Source: JBOGCH01 sp051656645
GTDB taxonomy: Bacteria > Bacteroidota > Bacteroidia > Bacteroidales > Marinifilaceae
Direction: 5' to 3'
Length of the DNA: 64,000 bases
NCBI GenBank assembly: GCA_051656645.1
Contig: JBOGCH010000005.1
Span: 62,001 to 126,000 of the forward strand
Shown here: positions 33,810 to 43,042 of the stretch, piece after piece
Layout of the letters: the number at the start of each line of letters is the position of its first letter
Position numbering within the stretch: position 1 is the first letter of the stretch
Translations under genes and position numbers: made by a program
The notes under the pieces: generated by a model
What the model was told of the DNA's origin: nothing
The model's input: the letters and a program-made list of their open reading frames with translations, nothing else
Database searches by the model: none

Positions 33810-33840
33810 AGGAGATTGAATTCACAGAATTCAATCTCCT
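33810..33840 (+). terminator. Hairpin between secA and lgt
   Basis: 14-bp perfect stem (33810-33823 with 33827-33840), loop ACA, but no T run after it. Either a weak terminator or an mRNA-end stabiliser that lets lgt be partly co-transcribed. Confidence 0.5.
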
Positions 33841-33875
33841 CTCATATACTTTACTAATATCTAAAAACCTAACGC

Positions 33876-34727
33876 ATGTCACATTTACTATACATTGATT
33901 GGAATGTTGACCCAACAATATTTCAAATAGGGGGGCTATCCATAATGTACTACTCCTTGTTCTTTGCTTTAGCATTCCTTTTGGGCTATAAAGTAGAAGA
34001 GCGTATGTTTAAATCAGAGAAATTACCTATTGAATGGCTCGATAAGCTATGGATTTACGTTGCCGTAGCAACCGTAATTGGAGCACGTTTAGGTCACTGT
34101 ATTTTTTATGATTGGGCTTACTTTAGCCAACATCCGTTGGAAATATTCTTACCAGTTAAATTCGCTCCGGAATTCCGCTTTACCGGCTTTAGAGGGCTTG
34201 CAAGTCATGGAGCAGCAATAGGTATAATTGTGGGACTGTGGATTTATTCTAAGCGAGTAAGTAAAAAACCTATCCTTTGGATTTTAGATAGAGCCATCGT
34301 GCCAATCGCTCTAGCCGGATTTTTTATCCGAATGGGTAATTTAATGAATTCAGAGATAATTGGTAGCGTTACCTCATTGCCTTGGGGATTTCGTTTCTTA
34401 CGTTCGGGAGTCTTGGATCCGTTAACGCCTCGTCACCCGGCTCAACTTTATGAAGCAATATTCTACTTGTGTAGCTTCTGTGTACTAATGTACTTATATT
34501 GGCGTACAAACGCTAAGGAAAAGCAAGGGTACTTATTTGGTACATTCCTAATACTTATATTCGCATCTCGTTTCTTGATAGAGTTTGTGAAGGAAAATCA
34601 GGAAGCTTTTGAGGATGGCATGATGCTTAATATGGGACAAATACTAAGTATTCCGTTTGTATTGGCAGGAATCTTCTTCATATACAACGCAAATAGAAAA
34701 TATCGTTTAGCGTCAAAAACAAAATGA
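33876..34727 (+). CDS. lgt: Prolipoprotein diacylglyceryl transferase
   Basis: Lgt attaches diacylglycerol to the lipobox cysteine of prolipoproteins at the inner membrane, the first step of lipoprotein maturation. The 283-residue product has about seven membrane segments and the family signature RMGNLMNSEIIG with the preceding GLASHGAAIG (the essential His-Gly pair). Several lipoproteins in this window (for example those at 1749, 13791, 35078 and 40438) would be its substrates. Its TGA stop forms the first bases of the terminator stem. Confidence 0.96.
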   Translation: MSHLLYIDWNVDPTIFQIGGLSIMYYSLFFALAFLLGYKVEERMFKSEKLPIEWLDKLWIYVAVATVIGARLGHCIFYDWAYFSQHPLEIFLPVKFAPEFRFTGFRGLASHGAAIGIIVGLWIYSKRVSKKPILWILDRAIVPIALAGFFIRMGNLMNSEIIGSVTSLPWGFRFLRSGVLDPLTPRHPAQLYEAIFYLCSFCVLMYLYWRTNAKEKQGYLFGTFLILIFASRFLIEFVKENQEAFEDGMMLNMGQILSIPFVLAGIFFIYNANRKYRLASKTK

Positions 34728-34769
34728 TAAAATAAAAACCGGATCACTGATCCGGTTTTTATTTTATCA
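34725..34769. terminator. Shared terminator of lgt and the ferredoxin-like gene
   Basis: 22-bp perfect inverse complement (34725-34746 with 34748-34769) overlapping the lgt stop and ending 3 bases before the minus-strand stop at 34773. Confidence 0.9.
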
Positions 34770-34772
34770 TTT

Positions 34773-34949
34773 TTATTTTCCATTAATCTCATCAAGAATC
34801 TCTTGGATCTGATCAACGCAACCACCGCAAGCAGTTCCTGCATTTGTTTCTTCTCCAACTTCTTCAACTGTTTTAAGACCTTTTTCTCTGATAGCATTTT
34901 CTATCTCTTCTTTGCTTACATCAAAGCAATGGCAAATTATTTCGCTCAT
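34773..34949 (-). CDS. Bfd-like [2Fe-2S]-binding protein
   Basis: A 58-residue protein with the bacterioferritin-associated-ferredoxin pattern: CxC at 6-8 and CxxC at 41-44, 32 residues apart, the four ligands of a [2Fe-2S] cluster. Stand-alone BFD domains act in iron release from bacterioferritin or as electron-transfer modules. The start at 34949 (MSEIICHC) is chosen; an upstream in-frame ATG at 34994 would add a basic tail and overlap the -7 box. Monocistronic. Confidence 0.85.
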   Translation of the reverse strand: MSEIICHCFDVSKEEIENAIREKGLKTVEEVGEETNAGTACGGCVDQIQEILDEINGK

Positions 34950-34991
34950 AATATTGTTTTGTTTGCGTTTATAAAATTTATTTATCTCATA

Positions 34992-35023
34992 CAAATATAC
35001 TATTACGTATGTTATATGTCAAG
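34992..35023 (-). promoter_or_regulatory. Candidate promoter for the Bfd-like gene
   Basis: Minus strand CTTG (35020-35023), 20 bases, then TATATTTG (34992-34999): one mismatch and one extra spacer base against TTTG-N19-TAnnTTTG. TSS expected about 35 bases before the ATG. Confidence 0.5.
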
Positions 35024-35077
35024 GTTCATGATAAAAAACAAAATAAATAATAATTACTCATCAATAGATAAAGTCTA

Positions 35078-35836
35078 TTAATTCTGCATTTCAGTTGAGT
35101 ATCTTGCAATTAATTCCTGAGCACCGGTATGTCCAAGATTCTCGGCAACGTGCAAATCGTCAATTCCGTTTTTAAATTGTCTTAAACCAATCTTCGCCAC
35201 GCCACGATTGTAATACGCTTTAGCCGACGATGGATCAATAAATAGTACCTGGTCATAATCCTTTATGGCGTTTTCATACTCACCTTTTTTCTGAAATACA
35301 ACAGCTCTGTTAAAGAACAATGCACTTGAGTTTAATCCAATATGCTGAGCTCTGTCCATATCCATAGTAACATTTGTTCCAAGAGCTATGGCCTTATTGT
35401 AATCTTGAAGAGCACCATCAAAATTCCCCATTTTAAATAATAGGATGCCACGATAATGGTAGGCTTTTATATAGTCCGGATATAGACTTATACAAGTTGA
35501 GTAGTCCTGAATAGCTCTGTTATAATCCAATTTATTTTCATACAGTATAGCCCTGTTAAAATAGGCCTCAGCATAATCTGGCAATGAGGTGATAAGAAAA
35601 TTAAAATCGTTCAAAGCCCGTTCCGTATCGCCGCTATTGGCATAAGCAATGGCACGATTGTAATAAGCGGGAAGCCAAAATCTATCCGTGCTCAATGCCC
35701 CGGTAAACTCATTTATGGCCTCCGAATATTGTTGCTGATCCATATAATACAAGCCAAGTTGTGTCTGTTGCTGAACATTACTTTTACATGCACAAACAGA
35801 CACAAAAATTAGCAATATGATAAACCTTGAATACAT
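35078..35836 (-). CDS. TPR-repeat lipoprotein
   Basis: A 252-residue lipoprotein with lipobox SVCAC (Cys17). The rest is a run of about six canonical TPR units, each with the A-Y/F-N-R-A-V pattern (AYYNRAIAYANSGDTERAL, AYFNRAILYENKLDYNRAI, AYHYRGILLFKMGNFDGAL, LFFNRAVVFQKKGEYENAI, AYYNRGVAKIGLRQFKNGI). It is probably a periplasmic or outer-membrane scaffold. Monocistronic, with its own -7 box. Confidence 0.88.
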   Translation of the reverse strand: MYSRFIILLIFVSVCACKSNVQQQTQLGLYYMDQQQYSEAINEFTGALSTDRFWLPAYYNRAIAYANSGDTERALNDFNFLITSLPDYAEAYFNRAILYENKLDYNRAIQDYSTCISLYPDYIKAYHYRGILLFKMGNFDGALQDYNKAIALGTNVTMDMDRAQHIGLNSSALFFNRAVVFQKKGEYENAIKDYDQVLFIDPSSAKAYYNRGVAKIGLRQFKNGIDDLHVAENLGHTGAQELIARYSTEMQN

Positions 35837-35866
35837 AAGCTACCAATTTGGTGTATAACTCTTTTA

Positions 35867-35874
35867 CAAATGTA
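35867..35874 (-). promoter_or_regulatory. Candidate -7 box for the TPR lipoprotein
   Basis: TACATTTG on the minus strand, 30 bases before the start codon; -33 element poor. Confidence 0.42.
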
Positions 35875-35932
35875 TGGAAACTTTATGAAATAACATGTAG
35901 TTTCACATAGTCAAGCTAACTCTAATGCTTGT

Positions 35933-37765
35933 TTAGGAACGAGAAAAGAGTTGCTTACCTAAATCCATACGTTTAATGCGTTTCAAAGTTGCCATAATTT
36001 GGTCTCTATATTCCTTTTTATACCAAAAGAAGAAACTATTTTGACGTTTTTTATCCTCTTCGCTTTTTATGGTTTTAATAGGCTTCAATGAGTACGGATG
36101 GTATCCTGTTGCATAAATAGTTGTTGCAACTGTCATAGGTGTAGGAGTAAAATCCTGTACCTGTTCCAACTTAAAGTCCATCTGTTTTGTCTCTATTGCC
36201 AATTGTGCCATGTCCTCAATGCCACATCCGGGATGCGATGATATAAAGTAGGGGATAAGCTGTTGCTTCATTCCGTGCTTTTTGTTTATCTCATTGAATA
36301 TTCTGTTCAATGTGTGGAAAAGTTTAAATGATGGTTTGCGCATAACCTCCAACACTTTGTCTGACGTATGCTCCGGAGCAACTTTAAAACGTCCGGAAAC
36401 ATGATGGCGTATAATGGTCTCCAAATATTCCTTATTGGCACTGTCTACCTTTTTATTTCCACTTGGCGTTAGGCATAAGTCATAGCGGACTCCCGAGCCG
36501 ATAAAACAGTTCTTAATTTTTTTATTCTCCCGTACGGTATGTAGCAAACTATTAATTGGAGTATGGTCATTATTCAAGTTCTTACACATTGTAGGGAACA
36601 AGCAAGACGCGCGTTTGCATTGTTTACAAATGTCGGGATTCTTCCCTTTCATCTGGTACATATTAGCACTTGGACCACCCAAATCCGATATAGTTCCTTT
36701 AAAATCGGGCATTTCGGCAACCTTATCAACCTCCTCCAGGATAGATTGTTTTGAACGCGATGCAATAAATTTACCCTGATGTGCGGATATGGTACAAAAT
36801 GCACATCCTCCAAAACAACCTCGGTGCATGGTTATGGAATGACGAATCATATTGTAAGCCGGGATCTCCTTATTTTTATACTTGGGATGCGGCATACGTG
36901 TAAATGGCAATGCATAAATCTCATCCAACTCTTTTGTTGTAAGCGGTTCATATTGCGGATTTACAATAATCTCAAAATCGCCAGTCTTTTGTGTCAGTTT
37001 GGCGGCATCTATGCTGTTAGATTCCTGTTCAATATAACGGAAATTCTGGGCATGCTTCTTACCATCTTTTAATTCCTCTTCAAAGGAGAACAACTCAATA
37101 GTTTCCCATTTCTTGTTTGTAGCATATTTTGTCCCTTTAGGAATTTTGACCACCGTTTGTGGTATGTTTGTTAAATTAGTAACAGGAATACCACGTTTTA
37201 GCATATCCACCAAAGTACGTATAGGTTTTTCGCCCATTCCGTAAATAAGCATATCTGCTTGTGAGTCCATCAGTATAGAGGGACGTATTCTATTCTCCCA
37301 ATAGTCAAAATGAGACAATCGGCGCAACGAGGCTTCAATTCCTCCCAGAATAACAGGAACGTCGGGATATAACTCTTTTAAAATTCGCGAATAAACTATA
37401 GATGGCATATCCGGACGGGCTCCAATCTTTCCTTCGGGCGTATAAGCATCCGTAGATCGTTTTCGCTTTGCCGCCGTGTAATGATTTATCATTGAATCCA
37501 TTGATCCCGGACTGATACCGAAAAATAAATTAGGACGGCCAAGTTTCTTGAAATCCCTTAAATCATCTTGCCAGTTGGGTTGTGGTACAATGGCAACTTT
37601 TAGTCCCATTGCCTCAAGTACGCGTCCAATAACGGCAACACCAAAGGATGGATGATCAACATAAGCATCGCCCGAAAAAAGTATTACATCTATACTTTCC
37701 CATCCGCGTTGCTTTACCTCTTTGGCCGTTGTGGGAAGCCAATTCTCTATTCTAAAGTTATTCAT
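35933..37765 (-). CDS. YgiQ-family radical SAM protein
   Basis: A 610-residue radical SAM protein of the YgiQ/UPF0313 family. An N-terminal B12-binding-like half (about 1-290) precedes the radical SAM core, whose cluster motif CFGGCAFC (CxxxCxxC) sits in MHRGCFGGCAFCTISAHQG. A family-specific cysteine group (CKQCKRASCLFPTMC) lies about 70 residues later. The reaction is not established. Near full family length. Transcribed alone, divergent from yaaA across a 480-base spacer. Confidence 0.88.
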   Translation of the reverse strand: MNNFRIENWLPTTAKEVKQRGWESIDVILFSGDAYVDHPSFGVAVIGRVLEAMGLKVAIVPQPNWQDDLRDFKKLGRPNLFFGISPGSMDSMINHYTAAKRKRSTDAYTPEGKIGARPDMPSIVYSRILKELYPDVPVILGGIEASLRRLSHFDYWENRIRPSILMDSQADMLIYGMGEKPIRTLVDMLKRGIPVTNLTNIPQTVVKIPKGTKYATNKKWETIELFSFEEELKDGKKHAQNFRYIEQESNSIDAAKLTQKTGDFEIIVNPQYEPLTTKELDEIYALPFTRMPHPKYKNKEIPAYNMIRHSITMHRGCFGGCAFCTISAHQGKFIASRSKQSILEEVDKVAEMPDFKGTISDLGGPSANMYQMKGKNPDICKQCKRASCLFPTMCKNLNNDHTPINSLLHTVRENKKIKNCFIGSGVRYDLCLTPSGNKKVDSANKEYLETIIRHHVSGRFKVAPEHTSDKVLEVMRKPSFKLFHTLNRIFNEINKKHGMKQQLIPYFISSHPGCGIEDMAQLAIETKQMDFKLEQVQDFTPTPMTVATTIYATGYHPYSLKPIKTIKSEEDKKRQNSFFFWYKKEYRDQIMATLKRIKRMDLGKQLFSRS

Positions 37766-37815
37766 TTTATTCTAATTAGTTGGGCACAGTTATTCTATGC
37801 CGTTACAATGAATTG

Positions 37816-37823
37816 CAAAGATA
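37816..37823 (-). promoter_or_regulatory. Candidate -7 box for the YgiQ gene
   Basis: TATCTTTG on the minus strand, 50 bases before the start codon. Confidence 0.4.
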
Positions 37824-37997
37824 ACCATTTACACCGTAAAATTATGACAACAAGACTTAAGTGCTTAACAAAATAACATAAAAAGCTAATATGTAGATGC
37901 ATACTATAGTTGTATTGTAGCTTACAAAGCAAAATACACCATCTACAACTATAGCTCGTAGCGTTTCAAAACAACATTTCCTCAATAGCATCTCTTA

Positions 37998-38131
37998 GCT
38001 TGCCTTCTGTTTGCGCTCTGGTTGCCCTCTCTTTTCGCCCTGTTAAATAGGTATTAAGTTGATACGAACTTAATACGGACTTGATAGAGAGCAAGCAGAG
38101 AGCAACCAGAGCGAGGGTAGAGGGCGGACTA
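37998..38131. repeat. Palindromic array of 11-bp units (element A)
   Basis: Left half 37998-38052 is five 11-bp units (GCTTGCCTTCT, GTTTGCGCTCT, GGTTGCCCTCT, CTTTTCGCCCT, GTTAAATAGGT). A 13-bp centre follows, then six right units 38066-38131 (GAACTTAATAC, GGACTTGATAG, AGAGCAAGCAG, AGAGCAACCAG, AGCGAGGGTAG, AGGGCGGACTA). CGCTCTGGTTGC (38014-38025) pairs perfectly with GCAACCAGAGCG (38102-38113), and GTATTAAGTT (38051-38060) with AACTTAATAC (38067-38076). The right half is clearly homologous to element B at 53042-53107. Not a CRISPR array or an IS: no spacers, no ORF. Confidence 0.82.
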
Positions 38132-38187
38132 CAGCCGGATGATACTAACTCAAGGCTTAATTAATAGGGACGAATGAATTATAGTAT

Positions 38188-38195
38188 TAACTTTG
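38188..38195 (+). promoter_or_regulatory. Candidate -7 box for yaaA
   Basis: TAACTTTG, 50 bases before the yaaA start. No -33 match. Confidence 0.38.
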
Positions 38196-38245
38196 TTGAC
38201 TTACTTATCGTAAATAAGTGATGTTGTTATACAAAAAATTAAGTT

Positions 38246-39007
38246 ATGATTGTTTTATTATCCTCCGCGCGTACCATGAACTTTGATCGTCCGGTTCCAG
38301 TGCAAATGACAACTGAGCCAAAGTATATAAAGGATGCCATATATTTAGCCGATAAAGCTAAACTGATGACCTATAAGGATTTTGAAGCGCAATTTAAGGT
38401 TAGTGCGGCAATAGCCCAAAGAACAGTTCAACAGTACCAACATTTTGACGATGCGTCCACACCACAACGCGGTGCTGTTTTTGCTTATTATGGTTCTGTA
38501 TTCAAAGCCATAGATCCGTACTCAATGAATGCTGACGATGTTGCTTTTATGCAAAAACATTTAAGGATAGCATCTACTCTATATGGAGTGGTGAGACCGT
38601 TGGATGCAATAAAACCGTACCGAATGATGCTTAAAAGTAAGATTTTTGGTATTGAAGCTAAAAATGTACACGATTATTGGTACGCCCGTTTATCGCAAAA
38701 TTTTATTGATGATATAAAACAGGATGATGGCATATTGATAAATTTGGCAAGCTTAGATATACAAACGCTATTAAATATGGAGTTAATAAAAACTGCTGCC
38801 AACGTAATAACTCCCGATTTTAAGGATTTTAAAAACGGAAAATATGAAACTATACGTACTTACGCTAAGATTGCCAGAGGATTAATGACTAGGGATATAA
38901 TGATTAATAAATGGGAAAATCCCGATCATTTAAAGCAGTTTAATGGCATGGGTTACAAGTTTAGTGAGGAGATGTCAAGACCGCATGAATATGTTTATAT
39001 TCGCTAA
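38246..39007 (+). CDS. yaaA: YaaA-family peroxide-stress protein (UPF0246)
   Basis: A 253-residue cytoplasmic protein of the DUF328/UPF0246 family. E. coli YaaA lowers free iron under hydrogen peroxide stress and binds DNA; that role is transferred by homology only. Recognised by the MIVLLSSARTMNF start, the YYGSVFKAIDPYSMNADD middle and the IRTYAKIARGLMTRDIM segment. Normal family length. rimO starts 80 bases on. Confidence 0.88.
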   Translation: MIVLLSSARTMNFDRPVPVQMTTEPKYIKDAIYLADKAKLMTYKDFEAQFKVSAAIAQRTVQQYQHFDDASTPQRGAVFAYYGSVFKAIDPYSMNADDVAFMQKHLRIASTLYGVVRPLDAIKPYRMMLKSKIFGIEAKNVHDYWYARLSQNFIDDIKQDDGILINLASLDIQTLLNMELIKTAANVITPDFKDFKNGKYETIRTYAKIARGLMTRDIMINKWENPDHLKQFNGMGYKFSEEMSRPHEYVYIR

Positions 39008-39087
39008 ATATGAAATGAGTGTAATAAAACAATTTTAAATATGCATTCTTTATCCTATTTTTGCAGGCTGAAAATAAATAGTTGTAT

Positions 39088-40383
39088 ATGGATAAAATAA
39101 ATATAATAAGTCTTGGATGCTCCAAGAATTTAATTGATACGGAATTACTGCTTAAACAACTTTCAAAAGCCGGATATGAAGCAGAGGTAGATGTGGACAA
39201 TTCGGATGCAAATGTTGTTGTAATAAATACATGCGGGTTTATTGGCGATGCTAAGGAGGAGTCAATAAACACAATTATGGAGCAGGTGGAACGTAAAAAC
39301 GATGGAGACATTGACAAACTGTTTGTTATGGGATGTTTGTCTCAACGATATAATGAACAATTAAAGGATGAAATTCCCGAAGTGGATGGATTTTTTGGAA
39401 AATTTGACTGGAAATCCATTCTTGAGCGTTTGGGGAGCAGTTACAACAATGCTATTTGTAATCAACGCCAAATAACAACACCAAAGCATTATGCTTATTT
39501 AAAAATTGCCGAAGGTTGCAACAGAACTTGTTCCTATTGTGCAATTCCTTTAATTACCGGAAAATATCAATCACGCCGCATAGAGGATATTCTGGACGAG
39601 TGTAAAGAGCTTGTAAAAAACGGAGTTAAGGAGTTATTGGTAATTGCTCAGGACTTAACCTATTACGGTATAGACCTATACGGCGAAAATAAATTGGCCG
39701 AATTGGTTAACCGAATGGCGGATATTGAGGGTGTTGAGTGGATAAAGCTTCACTATGCTTATCCGGCAGGTTTCCCTAAGGATTTACTAGACGTGATGCG
39801 TGAGCGTGATAATGTGTGTAAATACTTGGATATTGCTTTACAACATTGTAGTGATAATATGCTTTCTAAGATGCGAAGAGGGGTTACTAAAGCGCAGACT
39901 AAGGAGCTGATTAACGAAATTAGAGAGAAAGTACCTGGAATATTTTTACGTACAACGCTTATGACAGGACATCCAGGTGAGACAGAGCAGGATTTTGAAG
40001 AGTTGTGTGAATTTGTCGAGGAGATGAAGTTTGAACGTCTAGGAGTTTTTGCTTACTCGCATGAAGATGATACTTATTGCGACAAGAACTACGAAGATAA
40101 TATACCACAGGAGGTAAAAGACGAGAGAGCTGAGAAAATAATGGCACTACAAAGCGTAGTTTCGGAGAAAGTAAATGAAGGCTTGATTGGTAAAACACTA
40201 AAAGTAATAATAGATAGAGAAGAGGAAGATTTCTATATAGGACGTACCGAATTTGACTCTCCGGAAGTGGATCCGGAGGTCCTAATAGAGAAGAATGTTC
40301 CGTTAACCTTGGGAGATTTCTACATGGTTGAGATAAATGATAGTGGTGCGTATGATGTTTTTGGTTCGGTAGTAAAACATTAA
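39088..40383 (+). CDS. rimO: Ribosomal protein S12 methylthiotransferase RimO
   Basis: A 431-residue radical SAM methylthiotransferase that modifies an Asp of ribosomal protein S12. Three parts in order: the N-terminal UPF0004 domain with cysteines in SLGCSKN, INTCGF and MGCLSQR (second cluster); the radical SAM motif CNRTCSYCAIP; and a C-terminal TRAM domain. SLGCSKN and the sequence length separate it from MiaB. The ATG at 39088 is used; a TTG at 39082 is in frame. A near -7 box TATTTTTTG (39055-39063, one base too long) lies upstream. Confidence 0.93.
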   Translation: MDKINIISLGCSKNLIDTELLLKQLSKAGYEAEVDVDNSDANVVVINTCGFIGDAKEESINTIMEQVERKNDGDIDKLFVMGCLSQRYNEQLKDEIPEVDGFFGKFDWKSILERLGSSYNNAICNQRQITTPKHYAYLKIAEGCNRTCSYCAIPLITGKYQSRRIEDILDECKELVKNGVKELLVIAQDLTYYGIDLYGENKLAELVNRMADIEGVEWIKLHYAYPAGFPKDLLDVMRERDNVCKYLDIALQHCSDNMLSKMRRGVTKAQTKELINEIREKVPGIFLRTTLMTGHPGETEQDFEELCEFVEEMKFERLGVFAYSHEDDTYCDKNYEDNIPQEVKDERAEKIMALQSVVSEKVNEGLIGKTLKVIIDREEEDFYIGRTEFDSPEVDPEVLIEKNVPLTLGDFYMVEINDSGAYDVFGSVVKH

Positions 40384-40437
40384 TATTTGAAATGCGTACC
40401 AATTTTCAGGTAATTAATAATTTTAATTGATATAGTT

Positions 40438-40860
40438 ATGAAAAAGCAAATGTATTTTATAGTAGTTGCATTAGTGGCTCTATTAGCAAGTTGTGGAACA
40501 AAAGAGACAGTAAAATTACAGGGTCATGATTGGATTTTAAGCTCAATTGAGCAAAATGGAACAGAGTTGACACTTCCTACAGAGAAGCCAACAATTATGT
40601 TCGATGATTCGTCGAGAATTGCTGGTTTTGCAGGTTGTAACCGTTTCTTTGGGAAATATACTGTGAAAGAACGCGAAATGACAATTGAGTTGGTTGGTAC
40701 AACGCAAATGGCATGTCCGGACATGAACTTTGAAACTGCTTATTTAAAAATGCTTGGAGAAGTTAAACGTTTTGACGTTGTGAACGGTGAATTACGTTTA
40801 AAAGATTTCTCGGAAAAAGTTGTTATGAAATACATCATGGATCCGAAAAAAGCGAAATAA
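40438..40860 (+). CDS. META-domain (HslJ-like) lipoprotein
   Basis: A 140-residue lipoprotein with lipobox LLASC (Cys19) followed by one META domain: WILSSIEQNG, the core FAGCNRFFGKYTV and the GTTQMACPDMNFETAYLKML segment. E. coli HslJ, the reference member, is a heat-inducible outer-membrane protein linked to novobiocin resistance. The gene lies directly upstream of gyrB but is separated from it by a terminator and a new -7 box. Confidence 0.88.
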   Translation: MKKQMYFIVVALVALLASCGTKETVKLQGHDWILSSIEQNGTELTLPTEKPTIMFDDSSRIAGFAGCNRFFGKYTVKEREMTIELVGTTQMACPDMNFETAYLKMLGEVKRFDVVNGELRLKDFSEKVVMKYIMDPKKAK

Positions 40861-40882
40861 AAACGCATATAAAATATTATGG

Positions 40883-40926
40883 CAAATGCATCCTTTTAAC
40901 TAAGGATGCATTTGTTGTTTTTTCGC
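40883..40926 (+). terminator. Terminator after the META lipoprotein
   Basis: 13-bp perfect stem (40883-40895 with 40902-40914) followed by a T-rich stretch. Confidence 0.82.
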
Positions 40927-40969
40927 TTAATTGTTTGTTTTAATTAGCCTATCGAGTGTAAATTTTTAT

Positions 40970-40977
40970 TATATTTG
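40970..40977 (+). promoter_or_regulatory. Candidate -7 box for gyrB
   Basis: TATATTTG followed by C, 45 bases before the gyrB start. Confidence 0.45.
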
Positions 40978-41022
40978 CATGTTTGTATGACTTTATGAAG
41001 AAATCAAAATAGAAGATATAGT

Positions 41023-42981
41023 ATGAGCGAAGAGCTAGAGAAAAAACATAACGAATATTCGGCTGATAGTATTCAGATTCTAGAAGGACTTGAAGCGGTA
41101 CGTATGAGACCCTCAATGTACATTGGAGATGTAAACAGCAAAGGATTACACCACTTGGTGTATGAGGTTGTTGATAACTCTATTGATGAAGCACTTGCCG
41201 GATATTGTACAGATATTGACATTTATATAAATGAGGATAACTCCATTACTGTAAGAGATAATGGACGTGGTATCCCTACTGAGATGCACTCAAAGGAAAA
41301 TAAATCGGCCCTTGAGGTTGTTTTAACAGTGTTGCATGCCGGTGGAAAATTTGATAAGGATTCTTATAAAGTGTCGGGAGGTTTACACGGGGTAGGTGTA
41401 TCGTGTGTAAATGCGCTTTCAACTTATTTAAGAGCAGAAGTTCACCGTGACGGAAAAATATGGCAAATGGAATTCTCAAAAGGTGCTCCTCTTGGCGATA
41501 TTAAAGTTGTTGGTGAAACAACTACAACTGGAACAACAATTACATTTAAGCCTGATGACTCGATTTTCTCAATAACTGAGTATAAATACGAGATATTAGC
41601 AGCTCGTTTGCGCGAGTTGGCATACCTAAATAAAGGTATTAAACTTACCATTACTGATAAACGCGTAGTTGACCAAGCTACACAGACTGCTAAGAATGAA
41701 ATATTCTTCTCAGAAAGAGGATTGTGTGAGTTTGTTGAGTATGTTGATAATAACAGAGAGAAGCTGATTAACGATACTATTCATATTACTACAGAGAAGA
41801 ACGGTATTCCAATTGAATTGGCTTTACATTATAATACAGGGTTTACAGAGAATGTCTTTTCGTATGTAAACAACATTAATACAATTGAGGGAGGAACTCA
41901 CTTAAGCGGTTTTAAGCGTGGATTAACGCAAACATTGAAAAACTATGCAGAAACGCATAATATGCTTTCTAAGCTTAAGTTTGAGATTAATAGCGATGAC
42001 TTCCGCGAAGGTTTAACTGCTATTGTTTCTGTAAAAGTGGGCGATCCGCAGTTTGAAGGGCAAACAAAGACTAAGCTGGGGAATACTGAGGTTTCTGCAG
42101 CAGTATCACAAGCAACTTCGGCAGTGTTGAGTAACTACTTAGAGGAGCATCCAAAAGAGGCTAAATCAATTGTTGATAAAGTTGTTTTAGCTGCAACGGC
42201 TAGACATGCGGCACGTAAGGCGCGTGATTTGGTTCAACGTAAAACTGTTTTATCGGGATCGGGGCTGCCTGGGAAATTGGCTGACTGCTCGGATAAAAAT
42301 CCAGAGGAATGCGAAATTTATCTTGTTGAGGGAGACTCTGCGGGTGGTACAGCGAAACAAGGAAGAGACCGCCGTTTTCAAGCCATTTTACCATTAAGAG
42401 GTAAAATTCTTAATGTGGAGAAAGCAATGCAACACAGAGTGTTTGAAAGTGAAGAGATTAAAATAATTTTCCAAGCATTGGGTATAACCATTGGAACAGC
42501 GGAGGATAGTAAAGCTCTTAACTTGGAGAAAATTCGTTACCATAAGATTGTAATTATGGCCGATGCCGACGTCGACGGTGCTCACATCGCGACATTAATT
42601 ATGACTCTATTTTTCCGTTACATGCGTGAAGTTATTGAACATGGTTATTTGTACATTGCGACTCCGCCACTTTACTCTGTGAAAAAAGGTAAAGACCAAC
42701 GTTACTGCTGGACTGAAGAGCAACGCTTACAACTAATTCAAGAAATGGCCGGAGGACGTGAAAGTTCATTACATATTCAACGTTACAAAGGTCTTGGAGA
42801 GATGACTGCTCAGCAGCTTTGGGATACTACAATGTCTCCTGAGGTGCGTACATTGCGCCAAGTGACTATTGAAAATGCAGCAGAGGCAGATCGTATATTC
42901 TCAATGCTAATGGGAGATGATGTTCCATTGCGTAGAAAATTTATTGAAGATAATGCGACTTATGCTACAATTGACGCATAA
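41023..42981 (+). CDS. gyrB: DNA gyrase subunit B
   Basis: ATPase subunit of DNA gyrase (652 residues). The GHKL ATPase domain shows EVVDNSIDEALAG, DNGRGIPTEMH and GGLHGVGVSCVNALS; the transducer follows; the TOPRIM domain shows YLVEGDSAGGTAKQGRDR and MADADVDGAHI; and the C terminus has QRYKGLGEMTAQQLWDTTM. It lacks the large E. coli-type insert, as usual outside proteobacteria. YRGL-type ParE is excluded by overall pattern, but the GyrB/ParE distinction rests on family memory. Monocistronic with terminator. Confidence 0.94.
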   Translation: MSEELEKKHNEYSADSIQILEGLEAVRMRPSMYIGDVNSKGLHHLVYEVVDNSIDEALAGYCTDIDIYINEDNSITVRDNGRGIPTEMHSKENKSALEVVLTVLHAGGKFDKDSYKVSGGLHGVGVSCVNALSTYLRAEVHRDGKIWQMEFSKGAPLGDIKVVGETTTTGTTITFKPDDSIFSITEYKYEILAARLRELAYLNKGIKLTITDKRVVDQATQTAKNEIFFSERGLCEFVEYVDNNREKLINDTIHITTEKNGIPIELALHYNTGFTENVFSYVNNINTIEGGTHLSGFKRGLTQTLKNYAETHNMLSKLKFEINSDDFREGLTAIVSVKVGDPQFEGQTKTKLGNTEVSAAVSQATSAVLSNYLEEHPKEAKSIVDKVVLAATARHAARKARDLVQRKTVLSGSGLPGKLADCSDKNPEECEIYLVEGDSAGGTAKQGRDRRFQAILPLRGKILNVEKAMQHRVFESEEIKIIFQALGITIGTAEDSKALNLEKIRYHKIVIMADADVDGAHIATLIMTLFFRYMREVIEHGYLYIATPPLYSVKKGKDQRYCWTEEQRLQLIQEMAGGRESSLHIQRYKGLGEMTAQQLWDTTMSPEVRTLRQVTIENAAEADRIFSMLMGDDVPLRRKFIEDNATYATIDA

Positions 42982-42991
42982 AATATAACAG

Positions 42992-43029
42992 AGGAAGAAT
43001 TCCCTAATGGGATTCTTCCTTTCTTTTTT
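42992..43029 (+). terminator. Terminator after gyrB
   Basis: 12-bp stem with one bulge (42992-43004 with 43009-43020), loop TAAT, then a T-rich tail. Confidence 0.82.
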
Positions 43030-43042
43030 ACACTAAATATTT

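Larger units (their letters stand above)
37766..38245. other. 480-base divergent spacer
   Basis: Between the YgiQ gene (-) and yaaA (+). It contains a -7 box for each side and the 11-bp-period palindromic element at 37998-38131. No ORF or RNA gene is evident in the rest. Confidence 0.6.

Noticed and set aside
37998..38131. CRISPR array or integron attC reading of the 11-bp-unit elements
   Set aside because: There are no spacers between units, units are degenerate and mirrored, no cas or integrase gene is nearby, and attC boxes (GTTRRRY) are not in the required arrangement.
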